This document shows, piece after piece, positions 55,608-64,000 of a DNA stretch of 64,000 bases (the first letter of the stretch is position 1; each line of letters starts with the position of its first letter). The position numbers were made by a program, and so were the translations under genes. This stretch comes from Cellvibrionaceae bacterium (GTDB taxonomy: Bacteria; Pseudomonadota; Gammaproteobacteria; Pseudomonadales; Cellvibrionaceae). Location: assembly GCA_024707385.1 (NCBI GenBank), contig JANPZW010000015.1, positions 558,001 through 622,000 of the forward strand, in the 5' to 3' direction. The notes under the pieces were generated by a model, which searched no databases, had not been told where the DNA came from, and saw nothing but the letters and a program-made list of their open reading frames with translations.

Positions 55608-57479
55608 ATGCTGCAGAGCGTGCGTGACAATTTAAAAGGAACAGTTGCGGTATTTGTTCTTGCCATTTTCATCATTCCTCTCATCTTGTTTGGAGTGGAG
55701 CAGCTGTTTGTCGGTTCGGTTGGTGGTGCCGACGTGGCGACAGTGAACGGTGAGAGCGTATCGAGAACGGACTTCATGAGGGAGCTTACTATTGAGAAGC
55801 AGCGACTGCAGCAGCAGTTCGAATTGCCGCCCAATAGCCCTCAGTTGGAGGACGCAGCACTGAGCGGTCCTGTTTTGCAGAGAATGGTGCATCGCGAAGC
55901 CTTGTACCAAGCTGCCGTAGATGGCGGCATGGGCGCCTCCAAGACAGATGTCTGGAAGCAAATTGCTGCCATAGAAGCCTTTCAAGTTGACGGTAAATTC
56001 AATAACGAGCTTTTCAAAGAGCGCATCTCGTATTTGTATACTCCCGCCACTTTCCTGCGCGCCTCGGAAAAAGATTTCGTTCTCGGGCACATGAATTCCG
56101 GCGTGGCCGACACTGCGTTTGTTACGTCACAAGAGATGCAGTTGCTGGCATCTATCACGCAGCAAAAACGCACTTTTGCCACTATCGAAGTGCCGCGAGC
56201 CGATAAGGCCGAAAATGCAGTTACTGACACAGAGTTGCAACAATACTATGAAGCCAATGCAGCCCAGTTCATCGAACCTGAAAAGGCCAAGGTGAGCTAC
56301 GTCGAGCTGGATCTTGAAGCATTGGCAGAATCCGTAAACATCAGTGATGACGATGTTCGCAATATATATCAGGAGGAAATTGCATCCTTCAAAGCTGACC
56401 CTAGATTTACGGTCGCGCATATCCTAATAGATGACAATGCATCTGCTGCGGAAAATATCAAGGCAGTTGAATCAAAGTTGGCGAGCGGAACGGATTTCGA
56501 AGAAGTTGCCCGCCAGCTCTCCGCAGACCTGGGCTCAAAAGCCTCGGGCGGCAATCTTGGGTTGATGATCGACGACGCTTATCCAAAAGAATTTGTCACA
56601 GCGGCGAAAAAACTTGAAGTGGGCGAAGTCTCCGCTCCTGTGAAGACTGAAGCAGGCTTTCACTTCATCAAATTGCTCGACAAATCCAATGTGGAGCCCC
56701 CCAGCTTCGAGGAGCGAAAAGATTCGATTGCCAGACAGTTGGCGCGAGACACGGCTCAGGAAGACTATATAAAGAAAGTCGCCGTGCTGGATGAAAAAAC
56801 TTTTGGTGCCGACTCTCTGCGATATGCGGCTGATGCTTTGGGGCTGGAGGTTAAAACCACCGATTGGTTTAGTCGCGTTGGCTCTGAAGGGGTTATGAGC
56901 AATCAACAACTTCTGAATGAAGCCTTTGGTGATGAAGTTCTGGTTCAGCGCCATAACAGCAAGGTGATAGAAATCGGTGGAGGCAAAGCTTACGTCTTGC
57001 GTTTAGCCGACCATCAGGCTTCCCGACCAATTCCTTTTGCAGAAGTAAAAGAGCAGATTAGCCAGCAATTGACCGAGCAGCGCATCGCCGAGGAAACATC
57101 ACGTCGAGCGCAACAAGTGCTGAGTCAGATCACTGGTGGAAAATCTGCCGAGGAAGTCGCTAAAGAGCTTGGCTTGGAATATAAATCACACGAGGATGCC
57201 AGTCGTACTTCATTTGAAATCGGCAGCGCGGTTCTTCAGAAAGTATTTTCATTGCCTCGCCCAGCAGCCGGCCAACCAATCTTGGATTCGGTGGCACTGC
57301 CTACAGGTGGCGCAGTCGTGATTCAGCTGACTCAAGTCGAGGATGGATCTATCAACGATCTTGCTGAAGCACAGAGAAGCGCCCTGCAAAACCAGCTTCG
57401 TTTTCAGCTTACTCAGAATGAGCTGAATTCCTTCGAAACCGGTTTGATCGAAAAAGCCAAAATCAATATCTCCAATTAA
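55608..57479 (+). CDS. ppiD: PpiD-type periplasmic peptidyl-prolyl isomerase / chaperone
   Basis: Inner-membrane-anchored SurA-like chaperone that meets proteins leaving the Sec translocon. Start MLQSVRDNLKGTVAVFVLA is chosen at 55608, six bases after GAGG; an ATG three bases earlier is also possible. One helix at about 13-33, then an N-terminal SurA_N-like chaperone part, and a parvulin domain at about 265-360 (FTVAHILIDDNA, GGNLGLMIDDAYPKEF, VGEVSAPVKTEAGFHFIKL). The C-terminal helical region closes the chaperone cradle. About 624 residues. Position after hupB is conserved in gammaproteobacteria. Confidence 0.94.
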   Translation: MLQSVRDNLKGTVAVFVLAIFIIPLILFGVEQLFVGSVGGADVATVNGESVSRTDFMRELTIEKQRLQQQFELPPNSPQLEDAALSGPVLQRMVHREALYQAAVDGGMGASKTDVWKQIAAIEAFQVDGKFNNELFKERISYLYTPATFLRASEKDFVLGHMNSGVADTAFVTSQEMQLLASITQQKRTFATIEVPRADKAENAVTDTELQQYYEANAAQFIEPEKAKVSYVELDLEALAESVNISDDDVRNIYQEEIASFKADPRFTVAHILIDDNASAAENIKAVESKLASGTDFEEVARQLSADLGSKASGGNLGLMIDDAYPKEFVTAAKKLEVGEVSAPVKTEAGFHFIKLLDKSNVEPPSFEERKDSIARQLARDTAQEDYIKKVAVLDEKTFGADSLRYAADALGLEVKTTDWFSRVGSEGVMSNQQLLNEAFGDEVLVQRHNSKVIEIGGGKAYVLRLADHQASRPIPFAEVKEQISQQLTEQRIAEETSRRAQQVLSQITGGKSAEEVAKELGLEYKSHEDASRTSFEIGSAVLQKVFSLPRPAAGQPILDSVALPTGGAVVIQLTQVEDGSINDLAEAQRSALQNQLRFQLTQNELNSFETGLIEKAKINISN

Positions 57480-57507
57480 AAAAAGCCGCTGAAAAGCGGC
57501 TTTTTTA
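57478..57507. terminator. Bidirectional terminator between ppiD and murI
   Basis: AAAAAGCCGCT - GAAA - AGCGGCTTTTTT with A and T runs on both sides; it serves the two convergent genes. Confidence 0.92.
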
Positions 57508-57512
57508 TTTCA

Positions 57513-58316
57513 TCAAACGATTATGACTTCAGCGTCATAATCGCCGAGAAGTGGTTCCAGGGAAGATTGATGATATTGATTTGTCGGTGACGTGATATAA
57601 AGCCGATTCGGCTGCGGTTTCTCCTCAGATTCTGGCTTGATGCCCTGCATTAACGCCAGATATTCCACTCTTCGTGCAATAGCCAAGCCCGAGTCCACCC
57701 AGAACTTGATCTGCGGAAACGCCTCGGTAAATTCCTCTTTTAATAAAGGAAAATGGGTGCAGGCCAACACCACTGTATCCATATCTGGAGCTTTCTTCAG
57801 AAGCGGCATAAGCTCTTGTCGAATTTCATCCAGCGGGAGCGGAATATTCCGCAACTTCTGTTCCGCCAGTTGCACAAGCCTGGAGCTGCCGTGCAGCACC
57901 ACCGTGCGACTATGCGCAAATTCTTGAATGAGGTGATGGGTGTAGCGTCGGTTAATCGTTCCCTCTGTCGCCAGCACGCCAATAACGCCTGTCTGCGACA
58001 TTGCAGCCGCCGGCTTAATTGCGGGAACTACCCCGACCACTGGAATGTGCGTTTGCAAACGGATTGTGTCCAGCGCGACGGTACTGGCCGTATTGCATGC
58101 GACTACAATTATTGATGGGCTTAATGATTTTCCAAGCCTGTCTACAAGTGTAGTCATCCTGGATATGATTTCCTCTCCGGACTTGGTGCCGTAAGGGAAG
58201 GCACCCAGATCGGCGAGATAATCGATGTGCAGGTATGGGCAGAGGGCGCGAATTTCCCGCGTGACGCTCAAGCCTCCAATACCGGAATCCAGAACTAATA
58301 CAGAAGCGGTGGGCAT
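57513..58316 (-). CDS. murI: Glutamate racemase
   Basis: Makes D-glutamate for peptidoglycan. Length 267 residues. The two catalytic Cys are in VVACNTASTVAL and VLACTHFPLL; the N-terminal LDSGIGGLSV supplies the Asp-Ser pair, and DLGAFPYGTKS follows. Intact. It is divergent from rmuC with about 70 bases between. Confidence 0.95.
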   Translation of the reverse strand: MPTASVLVLDSGIGGLSVTREIRALCPYLHIDYLADLGAFPYGTKSGEEIISRMTTLVDRLGKSLSPSIIVVACNTASTVALDTIRLQTHIPVVGVVPAIKPAAAMSQTGVIGVLATEGTINRRYTHHLIQEFAHSRTVVLHGSSRLVQLAEQKLRNIPLPLDEIRQELMPLLKKAPDMDTVVLACTHFPLLKEEFTEAFPQIKFWVDSGLAIARRVEYLALMQGIKPESEEKPQPNRLYITSPTNQYHQSSLEPLLGDYDAEVIIV

Positions 58317-58387
58317 AAGCAGGACAAATAATGATAATTTGTGCGGCCGTAAGATAGCATACTTCGCTGTGAGGTTTAGCCTTCCAA

Positions 58388-59779
58388 ATGTCGAGTCTCC
58401 ACTCCTTGCCTTCGTGGCTTATCCTGGCCTGGGTTATTTTTACCATCATATTAATGGGGCTGGTGCTGTTATTCCTATTGCGCAACAAATATCAACTTGC
58501 CGCTAGTGAACTTGAGGCCCAGGCGAGATCAGCGGAATTGAAATCCGCCTTGGACATATCACAGGCACGAGCGCAAACGTTAGAACGTGAGCGTTCGTTA
58601 GCCGTTGGTGAGCTGAATCAGTTGCGGGAAAAAAACTTTCAGCTGCAGACGGACTTCGCCACCGTTCAAGCTCTGGCCGCGCAAAAAGAATCTAGTCTCA
58701 AAGCAGAAATTGACACTCTCCGGGCGATGAAGGAGAGCTTGAGTAAAGACTTCGAGAATCTCGCCAATCGCCTTTTTGACACAAAGCAGGAGCAATTCTC
58801 GCGCACATCACAATTACAGCTGCAGCAGCTCATCCAACCCTTTCGCGATCAGTTGAACGACTTTCGTTCGAAAGTGGAGAATGCGCAGCTTCAGGATGCC
58901 GCACGGCATCATCAGATGTTGACCCAGATTGTCGAGTTGCAAAAGCAATCCGAGAAAATCGGTATGGACGCTGTGAGTTTGGCAAATGCCCTGAAAGGAA
59001 ATAACAAGGTGATGGGCAGCTGGGGGGAAATGATCCTCGCCAATATTCTGGAGCAGATGGGCTTTTTGCGAGGTAGGGATTTTGATCTCCAGATATCCGA
59101 AACCAACTCGGACGGCAGGCGTTTGCAGCCGGACGTGGTTGTTTATCTGCCTGATGAAAAAGATTTGATTATCGACGCAAAAGTATCTTTGATTGCGTTC
59201 GAACGCTTCAATTCTCAAACAGAAGAATCGCTAAGAACTCAGGCGATGAAAGAACACGTCGATTCGATACGCGCACACCTGCGCAATCTGGGCGGCAAGA
59301 ATTACGCGGATTTTGTCGGCAGAAAGCGCCTTGATTTTGTTTGTATGTTCGTTCCAGTGGAGGCTGCATTTGTCTACGCGGTTCAACAGGCTCCAGAATT
59401 GTTGCAGGAAGCTTATGATAAACAGATCCTGATGGTCAGCCCCGCCAGCCTTTTTGCAATTCTGCGAACGGTCAATGCGCTTTGGCAAAGAGATCGCCAG
59501 GACAAAAATGTGGAGCAAATTGTTGTCAGTGCCGGCAAACTTCACGATCAGTTCGTCCGTTTTTTGGAATCCATGCAGGATGTGGGGACGGCTATCGAAC
59601 GTGCAGAAAAAAGTTTTAATACGGCGATGAGCCGTCTGGAGTCGGGCAAAGGCAATTTAATCAAGCGCAGCGACGATTTGCGCCGACTCGGCGCGAAAGC
59701 AGGCAAAGTCATTCCCGCAGACCTTGTCGAACGGGCGCAAACGAGCCACGACAGTTTGGAGAACCAAGTTGATGAGTGA
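58388..59779 (+). CDS. rmuC: RmuC family DNA recombination protein
   Basis: A 463-residue protein with an N-terminal membrane helix (about 10-32, LILAWVIFTIILMGLVLLFL), a long coiled coil (about 40-170), and the RmuC nuclease-like domain (about 180-400): GNNKVMGSWGEMILANILEQ, LQPDVVVYLPDEKDLIIDAKVS with the PD-(D/E)xK-like D...DAK, and FVCMFVPVEAAF. In E. coli RmuC limits inversions at short inverted repeats. The stop overlaps the start of the DUF2489 gene by eight bases. Confidence 0.93.
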   Translation: MSSLHSLPSWLILAWVIFTIILMGLVLLFLLRNKYQLAASELEAQARSAELKSALDISQARAQTLERERSLAVGELNQLREKNFQLQTDFATVQALAAQKESSLKAEIDTLRAMKESLSKDFENLANRLFDTKQEQFSRTSQLQLQQLIQPFRDQLNDFRSKVENAQLQDAARHHQMLTQIVELQKQSEKIGMDAVSLANALKGNNKVMGSWGEMILANILEQMGFLRGRDFDLQISETNSDGRRLQPDVVVYLPDEKDLIIDAKVSLIAFERFNSQTEESLRTQAMKEHVDSIRAHLRNLGGKNYADFVGRKRLDFVCMFVPVEAAFVYAVQQAPELLQEAYDKQILMVSPASLFAILRTVNALWQRDRQDKNVEQIVVSAGKLHDQFVRFLESMQDVGTAIERAEKSFNTAMSRLESGKGNLIKRSDDLRRLGAKAGKVIPADLVERAQTSHDSLENQVDE

Positions 59780-60227
59780 ATTCTTTTTGTATGCTGGCGG
59801 CCTGATTATCGCCGGTCTATCCGCCGTGGCGATTTATCTGAACTGGCGCTTGTATCAAGTCAAAAAGCAGATCAAGGCTCGTGAGGCGGAGGTGGAGCGG
59901 CAGCGTCAGCTCGGGCGCCAACATCTGAATCAAAGTATTCAGATTATCTGCCGTGCATTACTGGACGGCCAGGTTGAGTATGCCGAGGCCAGTCTGCGAG
60001 TCTCCAAGCTGATGGATCAGCTTTCCGTGGGTGGATCTGCAAGGGGAGGAGTTTATCGCGTTCGACAAGTTCGCTGAGGCGATCTCTCACATTCCAATTC
60101 TCGATGCCTGGAAGCAGCTTCCCAAAGCGCAAAAAAGGAATTCACAGCACTGATCGAACAGCAGGAACAATTATTGGGCGATTTTGTGCGCGACGCAGCG
60201 CGAAAAATGATAGGCCGGACGCTTTGA
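59772..60227 (+). CDS. DUF2489 family membrane protein, frame broken twice
   Basis: Starts MSEFFLYAGGLIIAGLSAVA inside the end of rmuC; a single helix (about 5-25) is followed by a basic, helical cytosolic part (QVKKQIKAREAEVERQRQ, QSIQIICRALLDGQVEYAEA). The frame breaks at GGG 60029-60031 (two G give QLSVVDLQGEEFIAFDK) and again at six A 60131-60136 (seven A give KAQKKEFTALIEQQ). Restored length is about 151 residues ending DAARKMIGRTL. Two breaks within 110 bases are noteworthy. Function unknown. Translational coupling with rmuC is likely. Confidence 0.75.
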
Positions 60228-60228
60228 C

Positions 60229-60906
60229 CTACTCGAGTTTGATCGTGTTGCGATTGCTGTAAATCTGATGCAGGGTAACGCGACTGGCCAAGTCCTGACT
60301 TTTTCGAATATGGTTGGTCATTTCCCCCTGGGCGGTGCGAAGATCGCCACTCAATAACAGCTCGCAGACGCGGTGGTGCTCTTCATAAGTATCCATCACA
60401 CTCTTTTTATTTGGCCAGCCGAGACGACGGACTACCCGAATATGGTCATTGATATCGGATATATAGCTAGCGAGAACATAATTTCGGGAAATTTTCGCCA
60501 GTTGCAGATGGAAAATTTCCTCAGCCTCTTTTAAATCCTCATTAATATCGACACCGAAATTCAAATGGTCTGGATGCCATAGCTGGGCCAACTCCTGCAG
60601 CTCTTCAAAATCCTGCAGCTTAGATACTTCTTCCAGCACCAGATTTTCCAGCGAAACCCGCACGTCGTAGTAATGGCTGATCCGCAAAATATCGATGTTG
60701 CGGATGAAGCATCCCTGTTTGGCCTTTATCGTCAAAAGCTCTTCATTTTCCAATCGCTGAAGCGCCGCGCGAATTGGGGTCCGGCTGACCTGGAAATAAT
60801 CCGCCAATTGAGTCTCGGTCACTCTCGATCCCGGAATCAACTCGAAGCGGATAATCATGTTTCGCAAGGATTCGTAAATATCCTGCGCACTGGGTTTGTG
60901 GTCCAT
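60229..60906 (-). CDS. GntR-family (FCD) transcriptional regulator
   Basis: A 225-residue regulator. The N-terminal winged helix (residues about 5-75) shows SRVTETQLADYFQVSRTPIR and LQRLENEELLTIKAKQGCFI. The C-terminal all-helical FCD ligand domain (about 85-215) carries metal-type residues in ISHYYDVRVSLE, EIFHLQLAKIS and TYEEHHRVCELLL. It is divergent from the Tsx gene. The perfect palindrome in the shared region is its likely operator, and a nucleoside or its breakdown product is the likely effector; both are inferences from context. Confidence 0.9.
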   Translation of the reverse strand: MDHKPSAQDIYESLRNMIIRFELIPGSRVTETQLADYFQVSRTPIRAALQRLENEELLTIKAKQGCFIRNIDILRISHYYDVRVSLENLVLEEVSKLQDFEELQELAQLWHPDHLNFGVDINEDLKEAEEIFHLQLAKISRNYVLASYISDINDHIRVVRRLGWPNKKSVMDTYEEHHRVCELLLSGDLRTAQGEMTNHIRKSQDLASRVTLHQIYSNRNTIKLE

Positions 60907-61128
60907 AAAAATCTTTACAAGAAATAAGCGCTTTTAGTCTTGTGCATACAGCAGTCGATTGCAACCCTTAGCGCCTGCGTCATTTTCGGGCGCTTATCTG
61001 GAAGCTGCACCGTCTTGGCCGGTTGCGCTCCAATGTCATCTCGCTTAGAAACCCTCGGAAAATTCTTATCCCAATGATTTTAAAGGTAATTTTTCAACCC
61101 TCAAAACCTTGGCAAACATTTCGCATTG

Positions 61129-61142
61129 CGTTGTATACAACG
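61129..61142. promoter_or_regulatory. Perfect 14-bp palindrome, likely GntR operator
   Basis: CGTTGTATACAACG, with the TTGT-AT-ACAA core typical of FadR-subfamily GntR sites. It lies 24 bases before the tsx ATG, where binding would block transcription. A related, less symmetric TTGTGCATACA lies at 60940-60950, 34 bases before the gntR start. Confidence 0.65.
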
Positions 61143-61165
61143 TGGTATTCAAGGCGGAAATGGCT

Positions 61166-61918
61166 ATGGTGGGGTTGCTTAATCGTTTTTTGTGGGTGGT
61201 GGCTGGATTATTCGCGGTCAATCTTTCCTTTGCGGGAGCCGCGCAGTGGAGTTCTACCAACGTCCAATATCTTTATGGTGATCGGTATACCGATGTCGGC
61301 ACAAATACAGAAGTCAGTGCGTCAATTATTACGCTTGAGCACGTCAACGGCTGGAAATATGGCGACAATTTCTATTTCGTTGACATTACCAATCCAGATC
61401 GCGGCGCCAGCAAGCTCGGCACCGGTTACTACGGCGAACTTTCGCCGCGGTTGAGCTTCGGGAAAATAACGGGCAAGGACCTCAGTTTCGGCATTGTCAA
61501 AGATGTCTTGATTACCACCACCGCGGAGATCGGCAGCGGCTTTCACAATTATCTCTACGGCGTCGCGATCGATCTCGACATTCCCAAAACACCTGTTGCG
61601 CAGATCAACACCTATGTTCGCAATGAAATAGGTCCAGGCAAAGTTCCCGGCTATCAAGTCACTCTGGTTTGGTTGACGCCGTTCAACATAGGCAACCTTT
61701 CCTTTGCCTTCGAAGGCTTCTTTGATTACGCATTTGATCAGGATCACGCCGAGGACAACATTATTACAGCCCCAAGATTATTGCTCGATCTAGGTAAAAC
61801 CTGGGGTGTTGAAGGGGTTCTACAAGCGGGGATCGAGTATCAGATCTGGCGCAACAAATTCGGTATAGACGGGATAGATGAAGACGTTCCGCAATTCATG
61901 CTCAAGTGGATCTGGTAA
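61166..61918 (+). CDS. Tsx-like nucleoside-specific outer-membrane channel
   Basis: A 250-residue outer-membrane beta-barrel. Start MVGLLNRFLWVVAGLFAV at 61166 is preferred because AAGGCGG lies eight bases upstream; ATG 61160 is too close to it. The signal peptide ends near LSFAGAAQW. Barrel-type alternation is seen throughout, with family marks NVQYLYGDRYTD, ITLEHVNGWKYGDNFYFVD and the C-terminal FMLKWIW ending in an aromatic residue, as needed for Bam-dependent insertion. The neighbours (BMP binding protein and ABC permease) support nucleoside import. Confidence 0.88.
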   Translation: MVGLLNRFLWVVAGLFAVNLSFAGAAQWSSTNVQYLYGDRYTDVGTNTEVSASIITLEHVNGWKYGDNFYFVDITNPDRGASKLGTGYYGELSPRLSFGKITGKDLSFGIVKDVLITTTAEIGSGFHNYLYGVAIDLDIPKTPVAQINTYVRNEIGPGKVPGYQVTLVWLTPFNIGNLSFAFEGFFDYAFDQDHAEDNIITAPRLLLDLGKTWGVEGVLQAGIEYQIWRNKFGIDGIDEDVPQFMLKWIW

Positions 61919-61936
61919 TTAAAATCGGAGTGGAAA

Positions 61937-63067
61937 ATGTTTAACGAAAAACAGTTGGTGTTGAATCGTCGTCTCTTTATCCAGGGCTGCACAGCTGCGG
62001 GGGTAGGAGCTTGTGGTGCCATGTCCAGTTTGTCTGCAGTGGCGGCCGCGAAAGTCACTATGGGTTTTATTTATGTTGGGCCGCGGGATGACTACGGCTA
62101 CAATCAGGCGCATTTCGAGGGCAAATCCGCACTTGCCAAACTCGACTGGGCGAAAGCGGTAGATGAGGAAAATGTCCCAGAAACTATCGAAGTGCAGAAA
62201 ACTATGGAGAGCATGATCAATCTCGATGGTGCACAGGTGCTGTTTCCCACTTCGTTCGGTTATTTTGATCCGCATATTTTGGCCATGGCAAAACGCTATC
62301 CAGAAATCACCTTTCTCCATTGCGGTGGTCTCTGGGATGCGCAAAAACATCCCAAAAATGTCGGCAGCTACTTTGGCTACATTGATGAGCCTGTGTATGT
62401 TGCCGGCGTAGTGGCGGGGCATATGTCGAAGTCGAAAAAACTCGGTTTTATCGCCGCCATGCCAATTCCACAGGTGCTGCGCAATATCAACAGCTTTGCA
62501 TTGGGAGCACGCAGTGCAGATCCGTCAGTTACGGTTACGGTGGTGTTTACCGGTGGCTGGTCCAATCCGGTGAAGGAAGCGGAATCCGCCAACAGTCTGA
62601 TCGATCAAGGCGCTGATGTGTTGACGTGCCACGTGGACAGCCCAAAAGTGGTAGTGGAAACTGCAGAAAAACGCGGTGTTTTTTCCTGTGGTTATCACAC
62701 CAATGCATCGGTGCTCGCACCTAAAGGATTTCTCACCGGCGCGGAATGGAATTGGAGTGGCGTTTACACCAATTACGCGCAATTGATCCGCGACGGCAAA
62801 CCGATTCCCAACTTGATCCGCGGCGGATTAAAGGAGGGAGTAGTCAAAGTATCACCCTACGGCAGTGCCGTTAGTCCCGCTGCAAAAGAAGCCGCAGATG
62901 CGGTAATCAAACAGTTTATGGAAGGCAATATGGTGGTCTATAAAGGCCCGATAAAAGACAACACCGGCAAGGAAGTGATCGCCGCGGGAGCGCAACACGC
63001 GCAGCAGGATATCTGGTTGGAAAGCATGGATTGGCTGGCAGAGGGTGTTGTAGGCACAACCAAATAA
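61937..63067 (+). CDS. BMP-family nucleoside-binding protein with Tat-type signal
   Basis: A 376-residue substrate-binding protein of the BMP/PnrA-like family (purine nucleosides or related bases). Family motifs: GFIYVGPRDDYGYNQAHFEG, VQKTMESMINLDGAQVLFPT, FGYIDEPVYVAGVVAGHMSK, GADVLTCHVDSPKVVVE. The N-terminus LNRRLFIQGCTAAGVGA has twin Arg followed by F, so export by the Tat pathway is likely; a Cys nearby is not in a clear lipobox. The start follows GGAG. It lies 18 bases after tsx and 45 before the permease gene. Confidence 0.9.
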   Translation: MFNEKQLVLNRRLFIQGCTAAGVGACGAMSSLSAVAAAKVTMGFIYVGPRDDYGYNQAHFEGKSALAKLDWAKAVDEENVPETIEVQKTMESMINLDGAQVLFPTSFGYFDPHILAMAKRYPEITFLHCGGLWDAQKHPKNVGSYFGYIDEPVYVAGVVAGHMSKSKKLGFIAAMPIPQVLRNINSFALGARSADPSVTVTVVFTGGWSNPVKEAESANSLIDQGADVLTCHVDSPKVVVETAEKRGVFSCGYHTNASVLAPKGFLTGAEWNWSGVYTNYAQLIRDGKPIPNLIRGGLKEGVVKVSPYGSAVSPAAKEAADAVIKQFMEGNMVVYKGPIKDNTGKEVIAAGAQHAQQDIWLESMDWLAEGVVGTTK

Positions 63068-63112
63068 CTGGCCAGAAAATCGCTCCTTCACCAACACACT
63101 GCCGGAAATAGG

Positions 63113-64000
63113 ATGACTGCTCTACGCGAAACCTGGATTATTTCTCTCGCTGCATTAGCGCTAGCTTTTTCGTTGGTGGCAATTTTCTTCGCAACTACCG
63201 GAAATTCTCCCTGGGAAGTTTTTTATACCCTGTATCGCGGCGCCTTCGGCAGTTGGTTTTCCTGGCAAAACACTCTGGTGCGGGCGGCGCCGTTGATGCT
63301 CACAGCATTGTGCACTGTGCTGCCTGCTCGGGTCGGGTTGATTGTGATAGGTGGGGAGGGCGCGGTGGTGGTCGGAGGGCTTTGCTCCGCGCTTGTCGGC
63401 ATAACATTGCAAGATCAAAGCCCCGTTTTGGTCATCACGGCTATGGTTTTAACCGGCGCAATAACCGGCGGTATGTGGATTGCAGCTGTGGGTGCGCTGC
63501 GATATTTCCGCAATGTCAACGAAACTATCAGTTCTCTATTGTTGAACTATATCGCCATCGCAATATTGAATTTTCTGGTTATCGGAATTCTGAAAGATCC
63601 GGCAACACTGAATAATCCTTCCACCCATTCCATTGGCGAACAGAACATGATCGGCCAGATCGGCGACACCTCGATACATTGGGGGTTGGCGTATGGAATT
63701 ATCGTGTGTGTAATGCTTTGGATTCTCTGTCGCCGCAGCACTTTTGGATTTGCCGCGGATGTGGTTGGCGGCAATATTCGCGCGGCGCGGCTGGCGGGAC
63801 TTCCAGTCGCGAAGGTCCTGCTCTGGTGCTGTTTTCTCGGCGGCGCGGCAGCGGGAATTGCCGGCGTGCTGGAAGTGGCAGCAGTTCACGGACGGGCAAA
63901 TAGCGCATTAAATGCGGGTTACGGTTACGCGGGAATTCTGGTCGCCTTTCTCGCCCGCCAAAATCCACTGGCCGTCATTCCTTACGCGATTCTTTTGGGA
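63113..64000 (+). CDS. ABC transporter permease of the BMP-type nucleoside system (3' end outside window)
   Basis: Open from ATG 63113 (AGGATG context) to the window end without a stop: at least 296 residues. It is a BPD_transp_2-type permease with about eight helices: first helix IISLAALALAFSLVAIFFA, then VLPARVGLIVIGGEGAVVVG, the conserved NVNETISSLLLNYIAI, and NAGYGYAGILVAFLARQNPL. This is the YufP/NupP-like family that pairs with BMP proteins. The usual ATPase gene is not between the BMP gene and this permease, so it must lie downstream or elsewhere. Confidence 0.9.
   Translation, partial: MTALRETWIISLAALALAFSLVAIFFATTGNSPWEVFYTLYRGAFGSWFSWQNTLVRAAPLMLTALCTVLPARVGLIVIGGEGAVVVGGLCSALVGITLQDQSPVLVITAMVLTGAITGGMWIAAVGALRYFRNVNETISSLLLNYIAIAILNFLVIGILKDPATLNNPSTHSIGEQNMIGQIGDTSIHWGLAYGIIVCVMLWILCRRSTFGFAADVVGGNIRAARLAGLPVAKVLLWCCFLGGAAAGIAGVLEVAAVHGRANSALNAGYGYAGILVAFLARQNPLAVIPYAILLG

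Noticed and set aside
61109..61165. Longer N-terminus for the Tsx-like protein
   Set aside because: It would put coding sequence over the palindromic operator and before the signal peptide, with a TTG start and no ribosome binding site.

Overview
The window is chromosomal DNA of a gammaproteobacterium, most like the Pseudomonas / Cellvibrio-type marine lineages. This rests on protein resemblance and gene order (tig-clpP-clpX-lon-hupB-ppiD, fadBA, FabY-type synthase, Anr-type box, TtcA, RimK with a protease domain); no rRNA is present, so the genus is not settled. Almost all genes are housekeeping or metabolic. I see no prophage, IS element, CRISPR array or integron.

Layout. 1-13.4 kb: mazG (3' part), adk, an AT-hook histone-like protein, tsaB, M18 aminopeptidase, a CNBD-rhodanese protein, trpS, bioA, a PilZ protein, ttcA, a 690-bp non-coding gap with DnaA-box-like sites, slyD, and a protease-RimK fusion. 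13.4-22.3 kb: a peptide-uptake operon (M3 lipoprotein peptidase, two paralogous binding proteins, two permeases, one double-ATPase). 22.3-28.6 kb: a secreted unknown protein, hemN with a perfect FNR/Anr box, a flavin reductase and an M16C protease. 28.8-34.5 kb: DUF599 membrane protein, membrane Ser/Thr kinase and Sel1-caspase lipoprotein on the plus strand, facing a GGDEF protein and a lipoprotein hydrolase on the minus strand. 34.5-39.0 kb: nspC, carboxynorspermidine dehydrogenase and speA, a spermidine route that does not use SpeD/SpeE. 39.2-48.5 kb: S30AE protein, Hsp20 with a heat-shock promoter, a GlxA-type regulator, fabY with an overlapping XRE-cupin regulator, fadBA, and a TraB/GumN lipoprotein. 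48.6-58.3 kb: tRNA-Leu, tig, clpP, clpX, lon, hupB, ppiD, murI. 58.4-64 kb: rmuC, a DUF2489 protein, and a nucleoside-uptake locus (GntR, Tsx, BMP binding protein, ABC permease running off the end).

A dominant technical feature is about 19 single-base indels that break reading frames, nearly all in runs of the same base and including genes normally essential (adk, trpS). Restoring one base in each run gives full-length, family-like proteins. I therefore read them as sequence errors and annotate these genes as single reading units, stating where the frame breaks.

The most promising candidate for an undescribed system is the kinase + caspase-lipoprotein pair at 29.6-33.0 kb. Next are the DnaA-box gap at 10.6-11.3 kb and the GntR-operator / Tsx / BMP nucleoside locus at the right end.
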